This document shows, in pieces, positions 1 through 10,864 of a DNA stretch of 64,000 nt (within the stretch, counting starts at the first letter, position 1; each line of letters starts with the position of its first letter). Both the position numbers and the translations under genes were made by a program. Under the pieces are notes generated by a model. That model did not search any database and was not told the DNA's origin. It saw only the letters and a list, made by a program, of their open reading frames with translations. The DNA comes from Piscicola geometra (Eukaryota > Annelida > Clitellata > Hirudinida > Piscicolidae). The stretch spans positions 3,823,105 through 3,887,104 of the forward strand of contig OX030970.1 in the NCBI GenBank assembly GCA_943735955.1. Direction: 5' to 3'.

Positions 1-80
1 GCATCGATTTAAAATTCTGTTAGGGCCGCAAATAGCCAAAATGGACTAGTTGTCTGGGGGCCGCGGGTTGTGCACCTCTG
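1..80 (-). mobile_element. hAT-type transposon end (partial)
   Basis: Read on the minus strand, the sequence ending at base 80 begins CAGAGGTGCACAACCCGCGG, which resembles the short terminal inverted repeats of animal hAT elements (CAGRGGTG.. followed by a GC-rich subterminal stretch). The rest of the element would lie outside the window, so the second terminus and target duplication cannot be checked. No transposase reading frame is visible in the 80 bases. Confidence 0.45.
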
Positions 81-1439
81 GTATACAAGATGTGAAAGTT
101 TGAGATGTCAATCCACCTGTTTTAAAACCATCTTTCCACCTTTCAAAATAATCTGCCGCATCAAGTAGCTACTTCAACTGCCAATCTGTAGGAGATCTTA
201 CCGCTTCCATGTACTTGTTTAGTTTGTGTATTCCTGAATAAGTTGCTAACAGAGATTTGACAAAAGTTAGAACTAGTTAATGATAGTAATTGAGAGACAA
301 AACATGTCATTCTTATCAAAGGCAATGTAACAATCACAACAATTCATAATTTAGATAAGCAAAATCGCATAACCATGTTTATCTTACCAATATTATGACT
401 CAAACTATGAGTCTCATAGGTATATGATTTATTACAAAATAGTTAAGAAAAACGCTCTATAAAATAGATATTTCTAAAAGAGGGAAATAAACATAATAAC
501 ACTACCATGGTAGATATAAAAATACAGCTAGACACAAACAATGAATTTACCTTCAAAAGAATGTCTCACACCTAAAATCCTCCATAGTCTGTTTATGTAG
601 GATACAAACATGGCATTATCATTCCATCCTTATTCATTGGACACCTTCAGTCCGGCCACAGTAGATTCGTGAAAAATATCTACAAATATATCAATTAATT
701 CAACTTAACTGAGATTTGTGAACTTATAAACTTCTTCAAAACCGAAAAACAAAGACTACAGGGTCAAAAATGGATTTATACCTGATAAAAGTTTTTAGAA
801 ACCGCATAAGTTTTAAATGTGTGTCAGTTTTAATTATAAAAAATAGTTTTAATCTTTTTTAAACAAAAATTGTAAACCATATTATTTTTTTTAACTCTAA
901 CAAATATTTTACCAAATAAAAAGATCTTTTTACGCATTTAAAACAAGAAGAAAAGTAATATATTTGAGGTTGTTTGAATATAATTTAAAAGTTTAAAATA
1001 GATTTATTAAAATTATAATATGAATAATTGTGCAAATTGATTCTAATTTCAACTTAAATTTAGTATATTCAACTTGTTTTAGTATTGAAATATGACATTT
1101 TATCGATTTTAGCATAGGCCTCCAATGGTAAGAATAATATATAAAAACTTTAGCTTGCGTTTCCTGGTTACTACATTCATTAAAAAAAATATATGAAATT
1201 TATTATTTAAAAAATTAAGTTTATATTGAGTGATTTTAAACGAATTCCGCTCTAATTCCTATAAATAAAAAATTAACGAAAACAGATTAATAAGTTTAAA
1301 AAAAGTTAAATTTAGTCTGAAGACATTTAATTAAAATATCTGCTAAATTAACAATTAAATGATATCATTTTTATTAAAAACTAACGGGAATTAAAAAAAA
1401 TATTGCTGTTGAACATTTTAAAAAGAAAGTTTTCCAACT
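81..1439. other. AT-rich intergenic stretch, no gene seen
   Basis: Strongly AT-rich DNA with many short A and T runs. I see no long reading frame, no splice-flanked exon with recognisable protein similarity and no RNA gene. It may contain decayed transposon sequence, but nothing is supported. Confidence 0.5.
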
Positions 1440-4131
1440 AACCCTCTTTCTCCTCGACACTCTTCATATGGTGGTATCTGTATTTTACTTAAGTCCTTGT
1501 ATTCTATCTCTGTTGACTCTTCTGTTCATTTTTCTTCCTTTGAATGCCTTTTTACTACTGTTAAACTTTCTTCTTTCAAATTTAATTTAGTTGCTATATA
1601 TAGACCTCCTAACAGTTCCTTACCTCAATTTTTAGATGATTTTCATAATCTCTCTGAATTCCTTTATTCTTTATCTTGTCCATTTTTTATTCTTGGAGAC
1701 TTTAATATCTCTAGTAATAAACCTTCTGATTTCTATGTTGCTAAGTTTCTTGAAATTCTTTCTCTTTTTAATTTATCTCAAAACTGTAATTTCCCTACTC
1801 ATGCTCTTGGTAATACTCTTGACTTTGTGATTTCTTCTAATTATAGCAAAATTAATGACTTAACATCTATTCCACTCCACTTTACTGACCACTACTTTAT
1901 ATCTTTTAAATTATCTCTTGTTCAGCCTTTTTCTAACTTCCCCTCTTCTATTGTTAAGCGCTCTTGGTCTAATTTTGATAAAATAAATTTTACTAAATGC
2001 TTTCTTTCTTCTGACTTTTGCTCTAAATCTTTTACTGATGTGGATAGTTTTATGGATAATTTCAATCTTACTCTATCTTCCCTTTTAGATATTTTTGCTC
2101 CATTTAAAACTTTCCGGTATCGTCTAATCTCTAAAAAATCCCCATGGTATTATTGTGAGTGCACGACTTCTAAGCGACTAGTTCGCAAGTATGAACGAAT
2201 TTATCGATCTACTCTCTCTGTATCCTGTTTGAATAAATGGCAAAATTGTTTCTCTTCTTATCGTACTCTCCTTTTTAATAAACACTCTTCGTTTTTTAGA
2301 AATTCTATTATCTCTTCCTCCAATTCTAAAAATAGGTGGTCTTCTTTATCTAAACTTTTACATAAAAACTCTCCTCCTCCATCTTTCTCTCCTGATGACT
2401 ATCTTGAATTTCTAACTAATAAAATATCTAATATTAGATCTTTGTCTTATAATAGGCCTACACCATCTTTTACTAAGTTCACTTCTGAATCATTATCATC
2501 CTTTTCTTCTGTCACATTGGACCATCTTACAAATATAATTAATTCTATGTCTCCCACTTCTTGTTCTCTAGATCTTATTCCTACAACCCTTTTTAAAGAA
2601 CTCTCTTTTTTATTCTATTCTATTGTTCTGGATTTGGTTAACTTATCTTTGTCTACATCTAAATTTCCGTCTGCCCTCAAATCTTCATTTATTATTCCTA
2701 CAATTAAGAAGCCTTCTCTTGATCCTGCATCCTTATCCAGTTATAGACCTGTATCTAACATTTCCTTTCTTTCTAAGGTCCTTGAAAAAGTTATTTCTCA
2801 ACAATTAACCTTCTATCTAGAAAAAAACTCACTTCTTCCTTCCTCTCAATCTGGTTTCAGAATTGGCCACTCCACTGAAACTGCTTTACTTAAACTCTAT
2901 AATGACCTTATTTTAACTTCTGATTCTAATGCCTCTTCTCTTCTTTTATGCCTTGACTTTTCAGCTGCTTTTGACACTGTCGACCATACGCTTTTATTAA
3001 ATGTTTTAGACTCTTCCTTTAATATTTCTGGTTCCTCTCTTATCTGGCTTAAATCCTACCTTTCTGAGCGAACTTCCTATGTATCAATAGAATCTTCTCG
3101 TTCTTCTTCTGTTTCTTTATCTTATGGTGTTCCACAGGGCTCAATTCTTGGTCCCTTACTTTTTATTCTCTATACTTCGGAACTACCTCATATTATTTCG
3201 TCATCTTCTCTAAACAGTCAAATTTATGCTGACGACTCCTATATTTATACATCTTTTACTGACTCTTCTCTTGACCTTACTGTTGATAAAATAACTCTCT
3301 GTCTTCAATCTATAATCTCTTGGGCTTCTTCTATGTTTCTCAAACTTAATCCGGACAAATTTGAACTCATATATTATAATAAAAAATCAAAGTCTTTACT
3401 ATCTCTTCCTTCTTTAGTTTTGCCTCCCCCCTCTTCACTCTCTCTAAACCCTTCATCTTCTATTCGTAGCCTTGGTTTTATTTTTGATTCTAACTTGTCT
3501 TTAGCTCCTCAAATTCTATCTGTTTCTAAATCTTGCTACTTCCACATTCGTCGTATTAAACAGCTTCTTCCTTTTCTCGATGATCCTACCCTACAACTTC
3601 TTGTATCTTCTCTAGTTCTGTCCAGGATTGATTATTGCAACTCTCTTTACTATGGTCTCCCTAATACTACTTTGGCTCCTCTAAATAAAACCTTCAATTG
3701 TGCTGCTCGTCTTGTTGCTCGTGCTCCTAAGTTTTCTCACATTTCTCCTTATCTTCGTTTGTTACATTGGCTACCTTTGAGATCTAGAGTGACTTTTAAA
3801 ATATGCCTAAATATGTTTAAAATTCATAACTGTAATGCTCCAATCTATCTTAAAAATCTAATTAAACAACCCCCTAAATCTGGTCTAAGATCATCTACCT
3901 TTAATCGTTCTTTTCGTTTTCCAGTTAAACACTCTTTTGCTAAACGTTCTTTTTCTTACTGTGGTCCTCTTTTATGGAATTCTTTACCTTCTTCTTTAAC
4001 TTCAACTAAGTCACTCATAACTTTCCGTCGAGGCCTGAAGACGTACTTGTTTGGGACGTGATGGCTGAGCGCATTTGTTCACTTAGTAAAGGGCGCTATA
4101 CAAATTATTAGTGATTGATTGATTGATTGAT
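1440..4131 (+). mobile_element. 5'-truncated L2/CR1-group LINE with GATT tail
   Basis: A non-LTR retrotransposon whose frame opens inside the endonuclease domain (frame open from about 1422, similarity from about 1440), so the 5' end is missing, as is usual after incomplete reverse transcription. After the stop codon there is a short 3' UTR ending GGGCGCTATACAAATTATTA followed by a (TGAT)n tail at 4110-4131. This GCGCTATA..plus GATT-tail architecture recurs in shorter copies at 5866-5931, 6845-6898 and next to the array at 57.8-58.2 kb. I could not identify a target-site duplication. Confidence 0.85.
1497..4061 (+). CDS. LINE ORF2: endonuclease (partial) and reverse transcriptase
   Basis: An 854-codon uninterrupted frame. 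The first ~130 residues are the C-terminal part of an AP-type endonuclease: VAIYRPPNS, the GDFN motif (FILGDFNI), TLDFVIS and the TDHY motif. The reverse transcriptase follows with YRPVSNISFLSKVLEK, SQSGFRIGHSTETAL, DFSAAFDTVDH, GVPQGSILGPLLF and the catalytic YADD (about residue 580). The C-terminus has the DYCNSLYYGLP, LHWLPLRSR and LLWNSLPSSL blocks characteristic of the L2/CR1 group. The frame reads on upstream of 1497 without a methionine, so the true start is lost and the given start is only nominal. The open frame suggests a fairly recent insertion, but the N-terminal endonuclease is absent, so the copy should not be autonomous. Confidence 0.9.
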   Translation: MYSISVDSSVHFSSFECLFTTVKLSSFKFNLVAIYRPPNSSLPQFLDDFHNLSEFLYSLSCPFFILGDFNISSNKPSDFYVAKFLEILSLFNLSQNCNFPTHALGNTLDFVISSNYSKINDLTSIPLHFTDHYFISFKLSLVQPFSNFPSSIVKRSWSNFDKINFTKCFLSSDFCSKSFTDVDSFMDNFNLTLSSLLDIFAPFKTFRYRLISKKSPWYYCECTTSKRLVRKYERIYRSTLSVSCLNKWQNCFSSYRTLLFNKHSSFFRNSIISSSNSKNRWSSLSKLLHKNSPPPSFSPDDYLEFLTNKISNIRSLSYNRPTPSFTKFTSESLSSFSSVTLDHLTNIINSMSPTSCSLDLIPTTLFKELSFLFYSIVLDLVNLSLSTSKFPSALKSSFIIPTIKKPSLDPASLSSYRPVSNISFLSKVLEKVISQQLTFYLEKNSLLPSSQSGFRIGHSTETALLKLYNDLILTSDSNASSLLLCLDFSAAFDTVDHTLLLNVLDSSFNISGSSLIWLKSYLSERTSYVSIESSRSSSVSLSYGVPQGSILGPLLFILYTSELPHIISSSSLNSQIYADDSYIYTSFTDSSLDLTVDKITLCLQSIISWASSMFLKLNPDKFELIYYNKKSKSLLSLPSLVLPPPSSLSLNPSSSIRSLGFIFDSNLSLAPQILSVSKSCYFHIRRIKQLLPFLDDPTLQLLVSSLVLSRIDYCNSLYYGLPNTTLAPLNKTFNCAARLVARAPKFSHISPYLRLLHWLPLRSRVTFKICLNMFKIHNCNAPIYLKNLIKQPPKSGLRSSTFNRSFRFPVKHSFAKRSFSYCGPLLWNSLPSSLTSTKSLITFRRGLKTYLFGT

Positions 4132-4957
4132 AATTTCGTCCGTTAATATTTTTAATGGAGCGGACGTTAACGTTAACGGACTGAAATTCACACGCCCATA
4201 CTAAGTGAAGACTTTCAAAGAAATTTGGCGTTCAATCCCAAGGGAGTCTGGCCAAAACGGCTTAAATTTCATAATGTTTTATTGAATCTCTACTAAATTT
4301 TTAATAAACAGAAGTATTCTGAGGTTGAAGAGTGAAAATCGTTGTCAAGTTTATTCTTGTAAGCAGGAGCGGAAAATAGCAGATTACGTTAAAATTAGAG
4401 CTGTTCCACGATTTAAAATTTTAATCGCCGTTAATCGAACGATTAAACATTTTTATCGAAAGTTATTCGTGTTTTAACTCTTTAGCATTTTTGACATAAG
4501 TATTAAACAGTATTTTTAATTATTTTCTTATGCTTTGGAATTCAGGTTCGAATATAACTACCGTTTTCAGACAGCAGTGTAAATCCCCACACAGTTTTCA
4601 GTTTTTTGTTGTGAATGAAGATCCCTATTTCGTCAAGTTCAATTAAAATACGGAAGATTTTGTTGTTGACATACAAATTATGTCTTATTAAGAGCCTAGC
4701 CTATGATACTTTGGTTTACTGCTGTTTGTGTCCAGGTGAATTTATTGTATACTTTGAAAATAATGGATAAATTAATTTGAGAAAGAAAGATTTTTATTTA
4801 AACTTGGTACATGTTTTTTCAAGATTTGAGAGTTATTCAATCAGTTCGGATATCGTTAATAAGATGTATTATACTGTTTAGAATGATGCATTGAATAAAA
4901 CTTCTCAACTGCCCACCACCATTGAGTTCATTAGGTCTCCATCAGGTCCACAAGTTC
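4132..4957. other. no gene seen; probable 3' flank of carbonic-anhydrase-like gene
   Basis: AT-rich sequence downstream (minus-strand sense) of the carbonic-anhydrase-like stop codon. A GTTAACGTTAAC palindrome lies near 4170, but nothing else is recognisable. Confidence 0.4.
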
Positions 4958-5865
4958 TCACCAGGATCTGTAAACCACTCTGCCGTTGAGTGGCTGCATA
5001 TCTCTGGCGTTCTTCTGAATCGTCTGGTTTTTTGGATCCCTCATACTTTTCAGTGTGTCCACCTGGGAAGAGCAGTTTTGTAGCTTAGGGCAGTGCTCTA
5101 TAACACCCAAACTCGCATTACTGTGTAAAAGTGCACAATTATTGTTAATCCAGATCGAAGCAAGAAAAAATAAGCTATTTATATAATCCTTATTTGTAAT
5201 TAAAATCAAGTAAATGACTTAAAAAACAAATCCTATTTAAGCGTTTCATAGTGTTGCACTCGCTCAAGCATACTGCAACTATGGCAATTCTGTGTCTCAA
5301 GTTCCGAAGCACTAGAAAGAGGCTGGTTGCGTGAGATTAGAAGCGCAATGTCGCATGCCACTCACAAACTTCTTGGTCACTTTCAAAGGATTTTTCAGCA
5401 CAATCCTTTTGGCGTCTTCGATGCAATCATTTCCGCTAAAGGCTTTACCAAAAAGTCCGAAATATTCAAGCTGCCATCGTAGCCGAAGAACTGAGAAGAA
5501 TTGGGAAGAATGCTTTGCAGGTTGAAGTCACTCGTCAGATCTTTGTATGCAGTCGTGTCTGCAGGTGTTTGTAAAAGAAAACATTAATCGCTATATATAT
5601 ATAATACATTTATATATTAATATTATTATATTATATATGTTAATCACACAATCTTCATGATTCTACAATGTTTTTAGGACTCGAAGCAAGAATTTACTAT
5701 GAGGAAAGACTAGAGCAAGACCTTCCCTTATGGTGTTCATGGCAGGAATGTCTTCAACCATGCTGTTGTCTTGCTGCACAACGTGATAAAGACGTTACTT
5801 ATTTTAATGATTCTTTCAAAACACCATTTATAATTTAAAATCCCGTGCGCCTTATACAAAGTATA

Positions 5866-5931
5866 TCAATCAATCAATCAAATCAATTTCTATAGCGCTC
5901 TTTCCTCAAATTCAAGAGCGCTGGTAAATGA
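5866..5931 (-). repeat. short LINE/SINE 3' tail
   Basis: On the minus strand this reads TTGAATTTGAGGAAAGAGCG, then CTATAGAAATT and a GATT-repeat tail. It is nearly identical to the plus-strand copy at 6845-6898, and its GCGCTATA plus (GATT)n ending matches the LINE at 1440-4131. It is a truncated LINE copy or a SINE borrowing that LINE's tail. Confidence 0.7.
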
Positions 5932-6094
5932 ATTTGTTAAACAGATATGTCTTCAGATGCGTACGAAAAGTAAATAATGATATAGAAGTAGTTAAATAAG
6001 GAGGTGATGAGTTTCAAATATATGGACATCGTTAAAGAAGGGTCATCTAAGTAAGGTAATAATTGTCTAATACGTCAGTTTTCAATAGATAATA

Positions 6095-6412
6095 GACATA
6101 AACAGTCATGTGTAGAAGATTCGTTCTGACAGTCTGTCCTTCATCTGCAGAGCTCATTTGCCTTGTGAAGTAAGTAGCCAGTGGGTGCTTGCAAGCTGTG
6201 CACTGGTGTTCAAATTGAGGCCCTGGCACTTCTTCATAAAGTTTATCTTGCACACATGACTGTGTTTATGACATAAACACAGTCATGTGTTGAAGATTCG
6301 TTCTAACAGTCTGTCCTTCATGTGCAGAGCTCATCTGCCTTGTGAAGTAAGTAACCAGTGGGTTCTTGCAAACTGTGCATTAGCGCTCAATTTGAGGCCT
6401 TGGCACTTCTTC
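6095..6412. repeat. direct repeat, two ~135-bp copies, with a 39-bp palindrome at the junction
   Basis: Copy 1 (about 6095-6235) and copy 2 (about 6270-6412) share the run from GACATAAAC..AGTCATGTGT to GGCACTTCTTC with roughly 10% mismatch. The start of copy 2 belongs to a near-perfect palindrome at 6252-6290, with 19-bp arms (ACACATGACTGTGTTTATG) around one central base. Copy 1 carries the minus-strand frame VPGPQFEHQCTACKHPL..; I do not recognise it and cannot tell whether it is an exon of the surrounding gene. Confidence 0.75.
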
Positions 6413-6844
6413 CTTTTAAAATAAGTTTTTATTGTAGTCCGTTAGACAGTTATTGGTTGAAGATTTTAATTCCGAGAGCAAGATAAATTTAAAACCAGAA
6501 AACAAGAAAAGATATAAATTATAATTAATATAATTATTTGAAATTAAAAAAAACTAAATTATTAGATAAGAAGACAAACTATTTAACAAAATCATTAAAC
6601 GGTTAAAGCGGCTGCCAAGATGGCAGCTGCTAAACAAATCTTATTGGTATCAAAAGCTCGAAGGCCCTATCGAAGAGACTTCACCACACACCGTTTGAAG
6701 TTGTCATACTTTTAAATAAGAAAGTATCGTGAAACACCATGTATAGAGCGCATCTGATTTTTCAGATCAAAAAAGAAATAAAACTGAAAGTAAGAAATAG
6801 ATCGGAAGTATCCATCTTTTTACTTTAAATAGCGACATTGGATA

Positions 6845-6898
6845 GCTTGAATTTGAGGAAAGAGCGCTATAGAAATTTATTTGATTGATTGATTGATA
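6845..6898 (+). repeat. short LINE/SINE 3' tail
   Basis: Plus-strand counterpart of 5866-5931: GAGGAAAGAGCGCTATAGAA followed by an ATTTGATTGATTGATTGAT tail. The pair indicates a small multicopy family in this genome. Confidence 0.7.
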
Positions 6899-7241
6899 AG
6901 ACGAAAAAAAATGCGCTTTATACATGGTTTTTTGGTATTTCATATAAATATTAACTCGAAATTTGAAATTTTGTAGCAAAAAAATGTGTAAAACAATTGG
7001 TGAAAAAATAAATTTCATTAATAACAATTTTTGTAAAAAACAATTTTTGTAAAGAAAAATTTTGTAAAGAAAAATTTTTGATTGAACACAATCATAACTT
7101 CAAAGTAGAAAAGTTGTGAGTAAAGTTTTTCACACATAACTAGAATGATTAAAATATTTTTTAAATATATATTTATTGAATCACTATTTTATGTTGAAAT
7201 TTAATTTTAATTTCGTGAGTTTATTTCAAATCATTATTTGA

Positions 7242-7476
7242 GGGTTGTAGGTTAACTGCACACTGCACACATCGCGCTGCATGTGTTAAATGCACATTTT
7301 CTTTTGCACATTTTTTTTTACAGAAAAAACGTTAATTTAGGGTTAAGGTTAGGGTTAGGGTTAGAGTTAGGGTTAGGGTTTTCAGAAAAATCGCATTTTA
7401 AGGAGAAATTTGCAAAAACAAATGTGCATTTAACACATGCAGCGCGCTTTCGTTTGTGTGCAGTTAACCTACAACC
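7242..7476. mobile_element. fold-back MITE with an internal TTAGGG tract
   Basis: About 60-bp terminal inverted repeats run GGGTTGTAGGTTAACTGCAC.. inward to GCATGTGTTAAATGCACATT on both sides. TTGA occurs directly outside both ends (7238-7241 and 7477-7480), a possible 4-bp target duplication. The spacer carries about five TTAGGG units at 7337-7380. There is no coding capacity. It lies within the decayed carbonic-anhydrase-like gene. Confidence 0.75.
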
Positions 7477-8547
7477 TTGAATGATATTTAGAGTTTACTA
7501 AAAGAGGTATATTTATAAAATAAACTATCTTTGACATTTAAAAAATTATTATTTTAATTTTTTAAAATTCTTATATTTAGAGTGCTTTATAAATGGTGTT
7601 TCACGGTTTGAATGAAGAATTGGTTAAGTTTAATTGTTGAGCGATTAGTCGAACCTTGAGAAGAACTGACACTAGTGAAGTATCATTGTTGGATCCATGG
7701 TAAATTAATTCCAACTGGAGTGTTTTGAAACAAAATTATACGCATATAATTATGTTCTGTTCCCGTTATGAGGCCAAAAAAGTAAGATAAACCTCCCATG
7801 AAAAAGATTAGGACACAGTACAGAACATGAGACACAACCAGTGTCTACTACGTTGTATGATGCCTTTCATACTCTATACAGAAATGCGTCATTGTATGCA
7901 GCATCAACAACACCACACCAACTTCTGCTTCTTGAAAAGTGTCATCAATGGAGTGTGCAGAAGGCCAGTGGAAGCTTAGTAAGAGTAACTTAATCTTCTC
8001 GCTGTCAACAGAGGCTGATGCATCCTTATATTCGAGTGTGACGACGACTGAAAATATACGGTAAATGTGGCAGAAACAACTGAAACGTGAATCAGTTAAA
8101 AACAAAAATTAAAAAACCTGTTACCATGATTAAACTCGTGCCCAAAGCCTGCCAAAGTGCCAGGTGGAAATATCCTTTTTAACTGCAAGACCACGTTGGC
8201 CATCGAGGCATTCCTCACCGAAGTTGAAGAACTCAAAGCAATTGGAGACTGCATTGTTCCATTTGTACATGTGTTTATTTCTGTATTTGAAAGCAGATTT
8301 ATGCCTGCTTAGATATAATTTATAACAATTTCATTAAAGTATACGACTAAATTATACCTTCGACGAAATAACTCTTAACCAAAATAGACCTTAGCAAATA
8401 TTCATGTCGTTTTCAACATTTAAAACGCATCTGCGTAAAAAATAATTTCATCTGTATTTTATAATAAAAAATTAGCTTTGACTAACCAGCACGAGTGAGA
8501 AGGCCACAGAGCAAGAGGACTTGCAGACATGGTAACAACACCTTCAT

Positions 8548-9366
8548 TTCTGTTCTCTCCAGGGACTGCTTCGAGTAAGAAAGGTACTGACTGGAGGTAG
8601 GATCGATCACGAACTGCTCACAGCACCAGGAAGACCCGCATTTATGCTAAGTTTCCTGCATTGTTTCTTATACCAACAACTTTGCAGTCGGCATAATCGA
8701 ATATGCATGCAGACTCCAGCGAATCAATTTCTAATGAATAATTTTCCGATTAGTATGCGCATGTTATGTCTTCTGACTATCTTCTTTCCATTGATTTCAA
8801 ATTCTTCGCCTCAGGCCAAGCTGGGCACCAAACCTTTCATTTACATACTGCTATAAAATCTTTTGGCTTAACGCTTTGAAGTCAATGAATCAATGAGCTT
8901 CTTTAAGCGCGGAGTTTCGAACATCGATCTTCTCCCAAGCATGCCACGTCCCTCCTCACACCTGCTTCGTGCTCATCTTCGTGGCTGGAGCAGATGCCTG
9001 AAGAGTCCCATGCGCCGATGAGCATGATGTCTCAGGCTGTCTTCCTGGCAATACTGCTTTCGCGTCAATTTAATTTTTTTATAATTATTTTTTATTCATC
9101 TTTTTGTAAATAAATGTGCAAAAGACTCTGGCCAAAAGCTTTCGTATGTTCTTTGTTTGCGCACTACTCCGAACTACCATCTCTGTCCCACCCATGCACG
9201 TTTAGTTGCGCCTTTCAAGTCTACTTTGTTTTACTTTTATTTCTTTCAACGATTTATTTTCTTGAAATGCAAAGCAGTATTGAAAACACTTATGTTGGCT
9301 GCTCGTGAGTTTCACCGTTAGTTTCCGATCGATATTCAACTGCATTTGCATCATTCGTTTTTAAAC
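8548..9366. other. no gene seen (upstream flank)
   Basis: Sequence upstream of the minus-strand signal-peptide exon. It contains only short frames on both strands without recognisable similarity. The promoter of the carbonic-anhydrase-like gene would lie here, but no motif stands out. Confidence 0.4.
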
Positions 9367-10864
9367 TAGAGGTCGGACATGGACGATTTTTCATTCCCGG
9401 TCCCGTCCCGTTTCCGAAATTTGTTTTCCCGTCCTGTCCTGTTCCCGATGGGACATCAGAATTTTGATTCCCGTCCCGTCCCGTTCCCGAAATTTTTTTC
9501 CCGTCCCGACCCGTTCCTGAAAGCTTTTTGTTTTTTATTCATTTTCGCTGCCGTTTTCACTGGTCCCAAACTTGCTAGTTCTAACATTTCTTAAAATTTA
9601 TTATTTGAAAGTCAGAGAATATTTCTTTTAATAAAATAAAATAAAACACGATTTAAATTTCAAATATTTATTGAAGTTAGTCATTGTTTTTGAGTAACTC
9701 AATCAAGTCTTTATTGCTTTTCACACGGGTTAAACCGTTAAGAGTTTCAGTTTTCAAATGAGTTGATTTTGGGTCTGAAGTTAAACGACCACATATTGAA
9801 AAATTCCGTTTACAGCGAATATAACTTGCAGATATACTAAACAAAATTTTGGCTTCTTCTTTTAGTATTTTAAAATTGCTCATTTTATGCAATAAAATAA
9901 AACATCTTTATAATCTTCAATTTTGGTGGGACGTAATTGTGAATATTTGTACAATTCATCCTCTTCTGAATATTTTCTTCGTTCATTATTATTAATTATT
10001 CAATAATGTTAGAAATATCTTTTTTGACAACATTCTTATTCTCCACAACTGCAAATATAAAATCATTCATATAATTTGATAGTATAATAATTTTATTATA
10101 ATTTTTGCGTTATAAAAACAAACATAATAGGTCTAAATAACCATTATTTGTTTTTTTTCTCAATGGCACTGCAGCTTGGTCTGGCTGTACAAAATAGAAT
10201 TAAATTTTCTCTAATGAAAGTCTTGGTATTTATTTCTCTTCTATCCCAAACTTTTTTCCTATTATTCTTTCATACTGGGGATGCAACAGACATGCTGTCA
10301 TATGAATAAGATCAATGGCATCTTTTATTTCGTCGAAATGATCAACTGAGCAGTCATTTAGAAATTAATCATTCAAAGTATTAATTTATAAAATTAAAAT
10401 AATATAACTGACCATTTTGATTTCATCTGAAAAGTTTTCATCATCACCCATTTGTTCTAATCTCCCTAATCTTTGGACTCATCATAACAACTTCAAATGT
10501 AGTGTTGGAGATTTCGACATTGGCAATGGTGGCTTCGTTATACATTTCTATTGCATTTAATACTTATTTTAAGTACGGTGTATCGATGAAATAAAGATTT
10601 CCATATTTTTAGAAGTTTGCTGAAAAATCATTGTTAAAGAATCCAATCCCAATAACTTCTATTCCCGTTTTTCCCGTTCCCGATTTAAAAGTTGATTCCC
10701 GTTCCCGTCTTTTCCCGTTCCCGATTTGAATTTTGATTCCCGTTCCCGTCACGAAAACCTATTCCCGGTTCCCGACTTTTCCCGTCCCGAAATTAATTTT
10801 CATTCCCGTTCCCGCGGGAGTCCCGCGGGTACCCGGTCAGATCGGGTACCCGGTCCGACCTCTA
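9367..10864 (-). mobile_element. decayed hAT transposon with CCCGT-rich subterminal repeats
   Basis: Bounded by inverted termini TAGAGGTCGGAC and GTCCGACCTCTA. Inside each end lies a dense run of TTCCCG/CCCGTCCCG repeats (9395-9525 and 10660-10845), like the clustered subterminal transposase-binding motifs of hAT elements. A minus-strand transposase remnant lies within (9677-9892). I found no matching 8-bp duplication at the two ends, and the right end abuts another hAT terminus, so a nested or deletion junction is likely. Confidence 0.75.
9677..9892 (-). pseudogene. hAT transposase C-terminal dimerisation domain remnant
   Basis: A 71-codon frame with EAKILFSISASYIRCKRNFS and CGRLTSDPKSTHLKTETL, matching the hAT C-terminal pattern (A..IL.I.AS....ER.FS..G...T..R..L..ETL). 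The SERVFS-type core has become RCKRNFS. The rest of the transposase is not open upstream toward 10.6 kb, so this is a dead copy. Confidence 0.7.

Larger units (their letters stand above)
4958..8547 (-). pseudogene. secreted alpha-carbonic-anhydrase-like gene, decayed or catalytically dead
   Basis: Several phase-compatible exons read as one alpha-carbonic anhydrase. Exon 8487-8547 encodes a signal peptide (MKVLLPCLQVLLLCGLL). Exon 8125-8280 has TCTNGTMQSPIAL and GFGHEF. Exon up to 8047 has KLLLLSFHWPSAHSIDD. Exon 5698-5773 has DIPAMNTIREGLALV. Exon 5366-5558 has FNLQSILPNSSQFFGYDGSL and later VLKNPLKVTKKF. The last exon, 4958-5062, has VDTLKSMRD and QPLNGRVVYRSW. Family members hydrate CO2 using three zinc-binding histidines. 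By position, two of these are replaced here (serine before FHW, glycine in AEVG). Exon 5366-5558 needs a one-base frame shift inside it, the third exon runs into a stop at 7848, and the expected ELHxVH to DGLAV segment was not found. The gene is interrupted by MITE and retroposon fragments. It is either a pseudogene or a non-catalytic carbonic-anhydrase-related protein with sequence errors. Confidence 0.7.

Noticed and set aside
7337..7380. TTAGGG tract as a chromosome end.
   Set aside because: Only about five units, inside an inverted-repeat element with sequence continuing on both sides.
8644..8856. 70-codon plus ORF with hydrophobic segments.
   Set aside because: No recognisable domain, no splice context and located in the upstream flank of the minus-strand carbonic-anhydrase-like gene.
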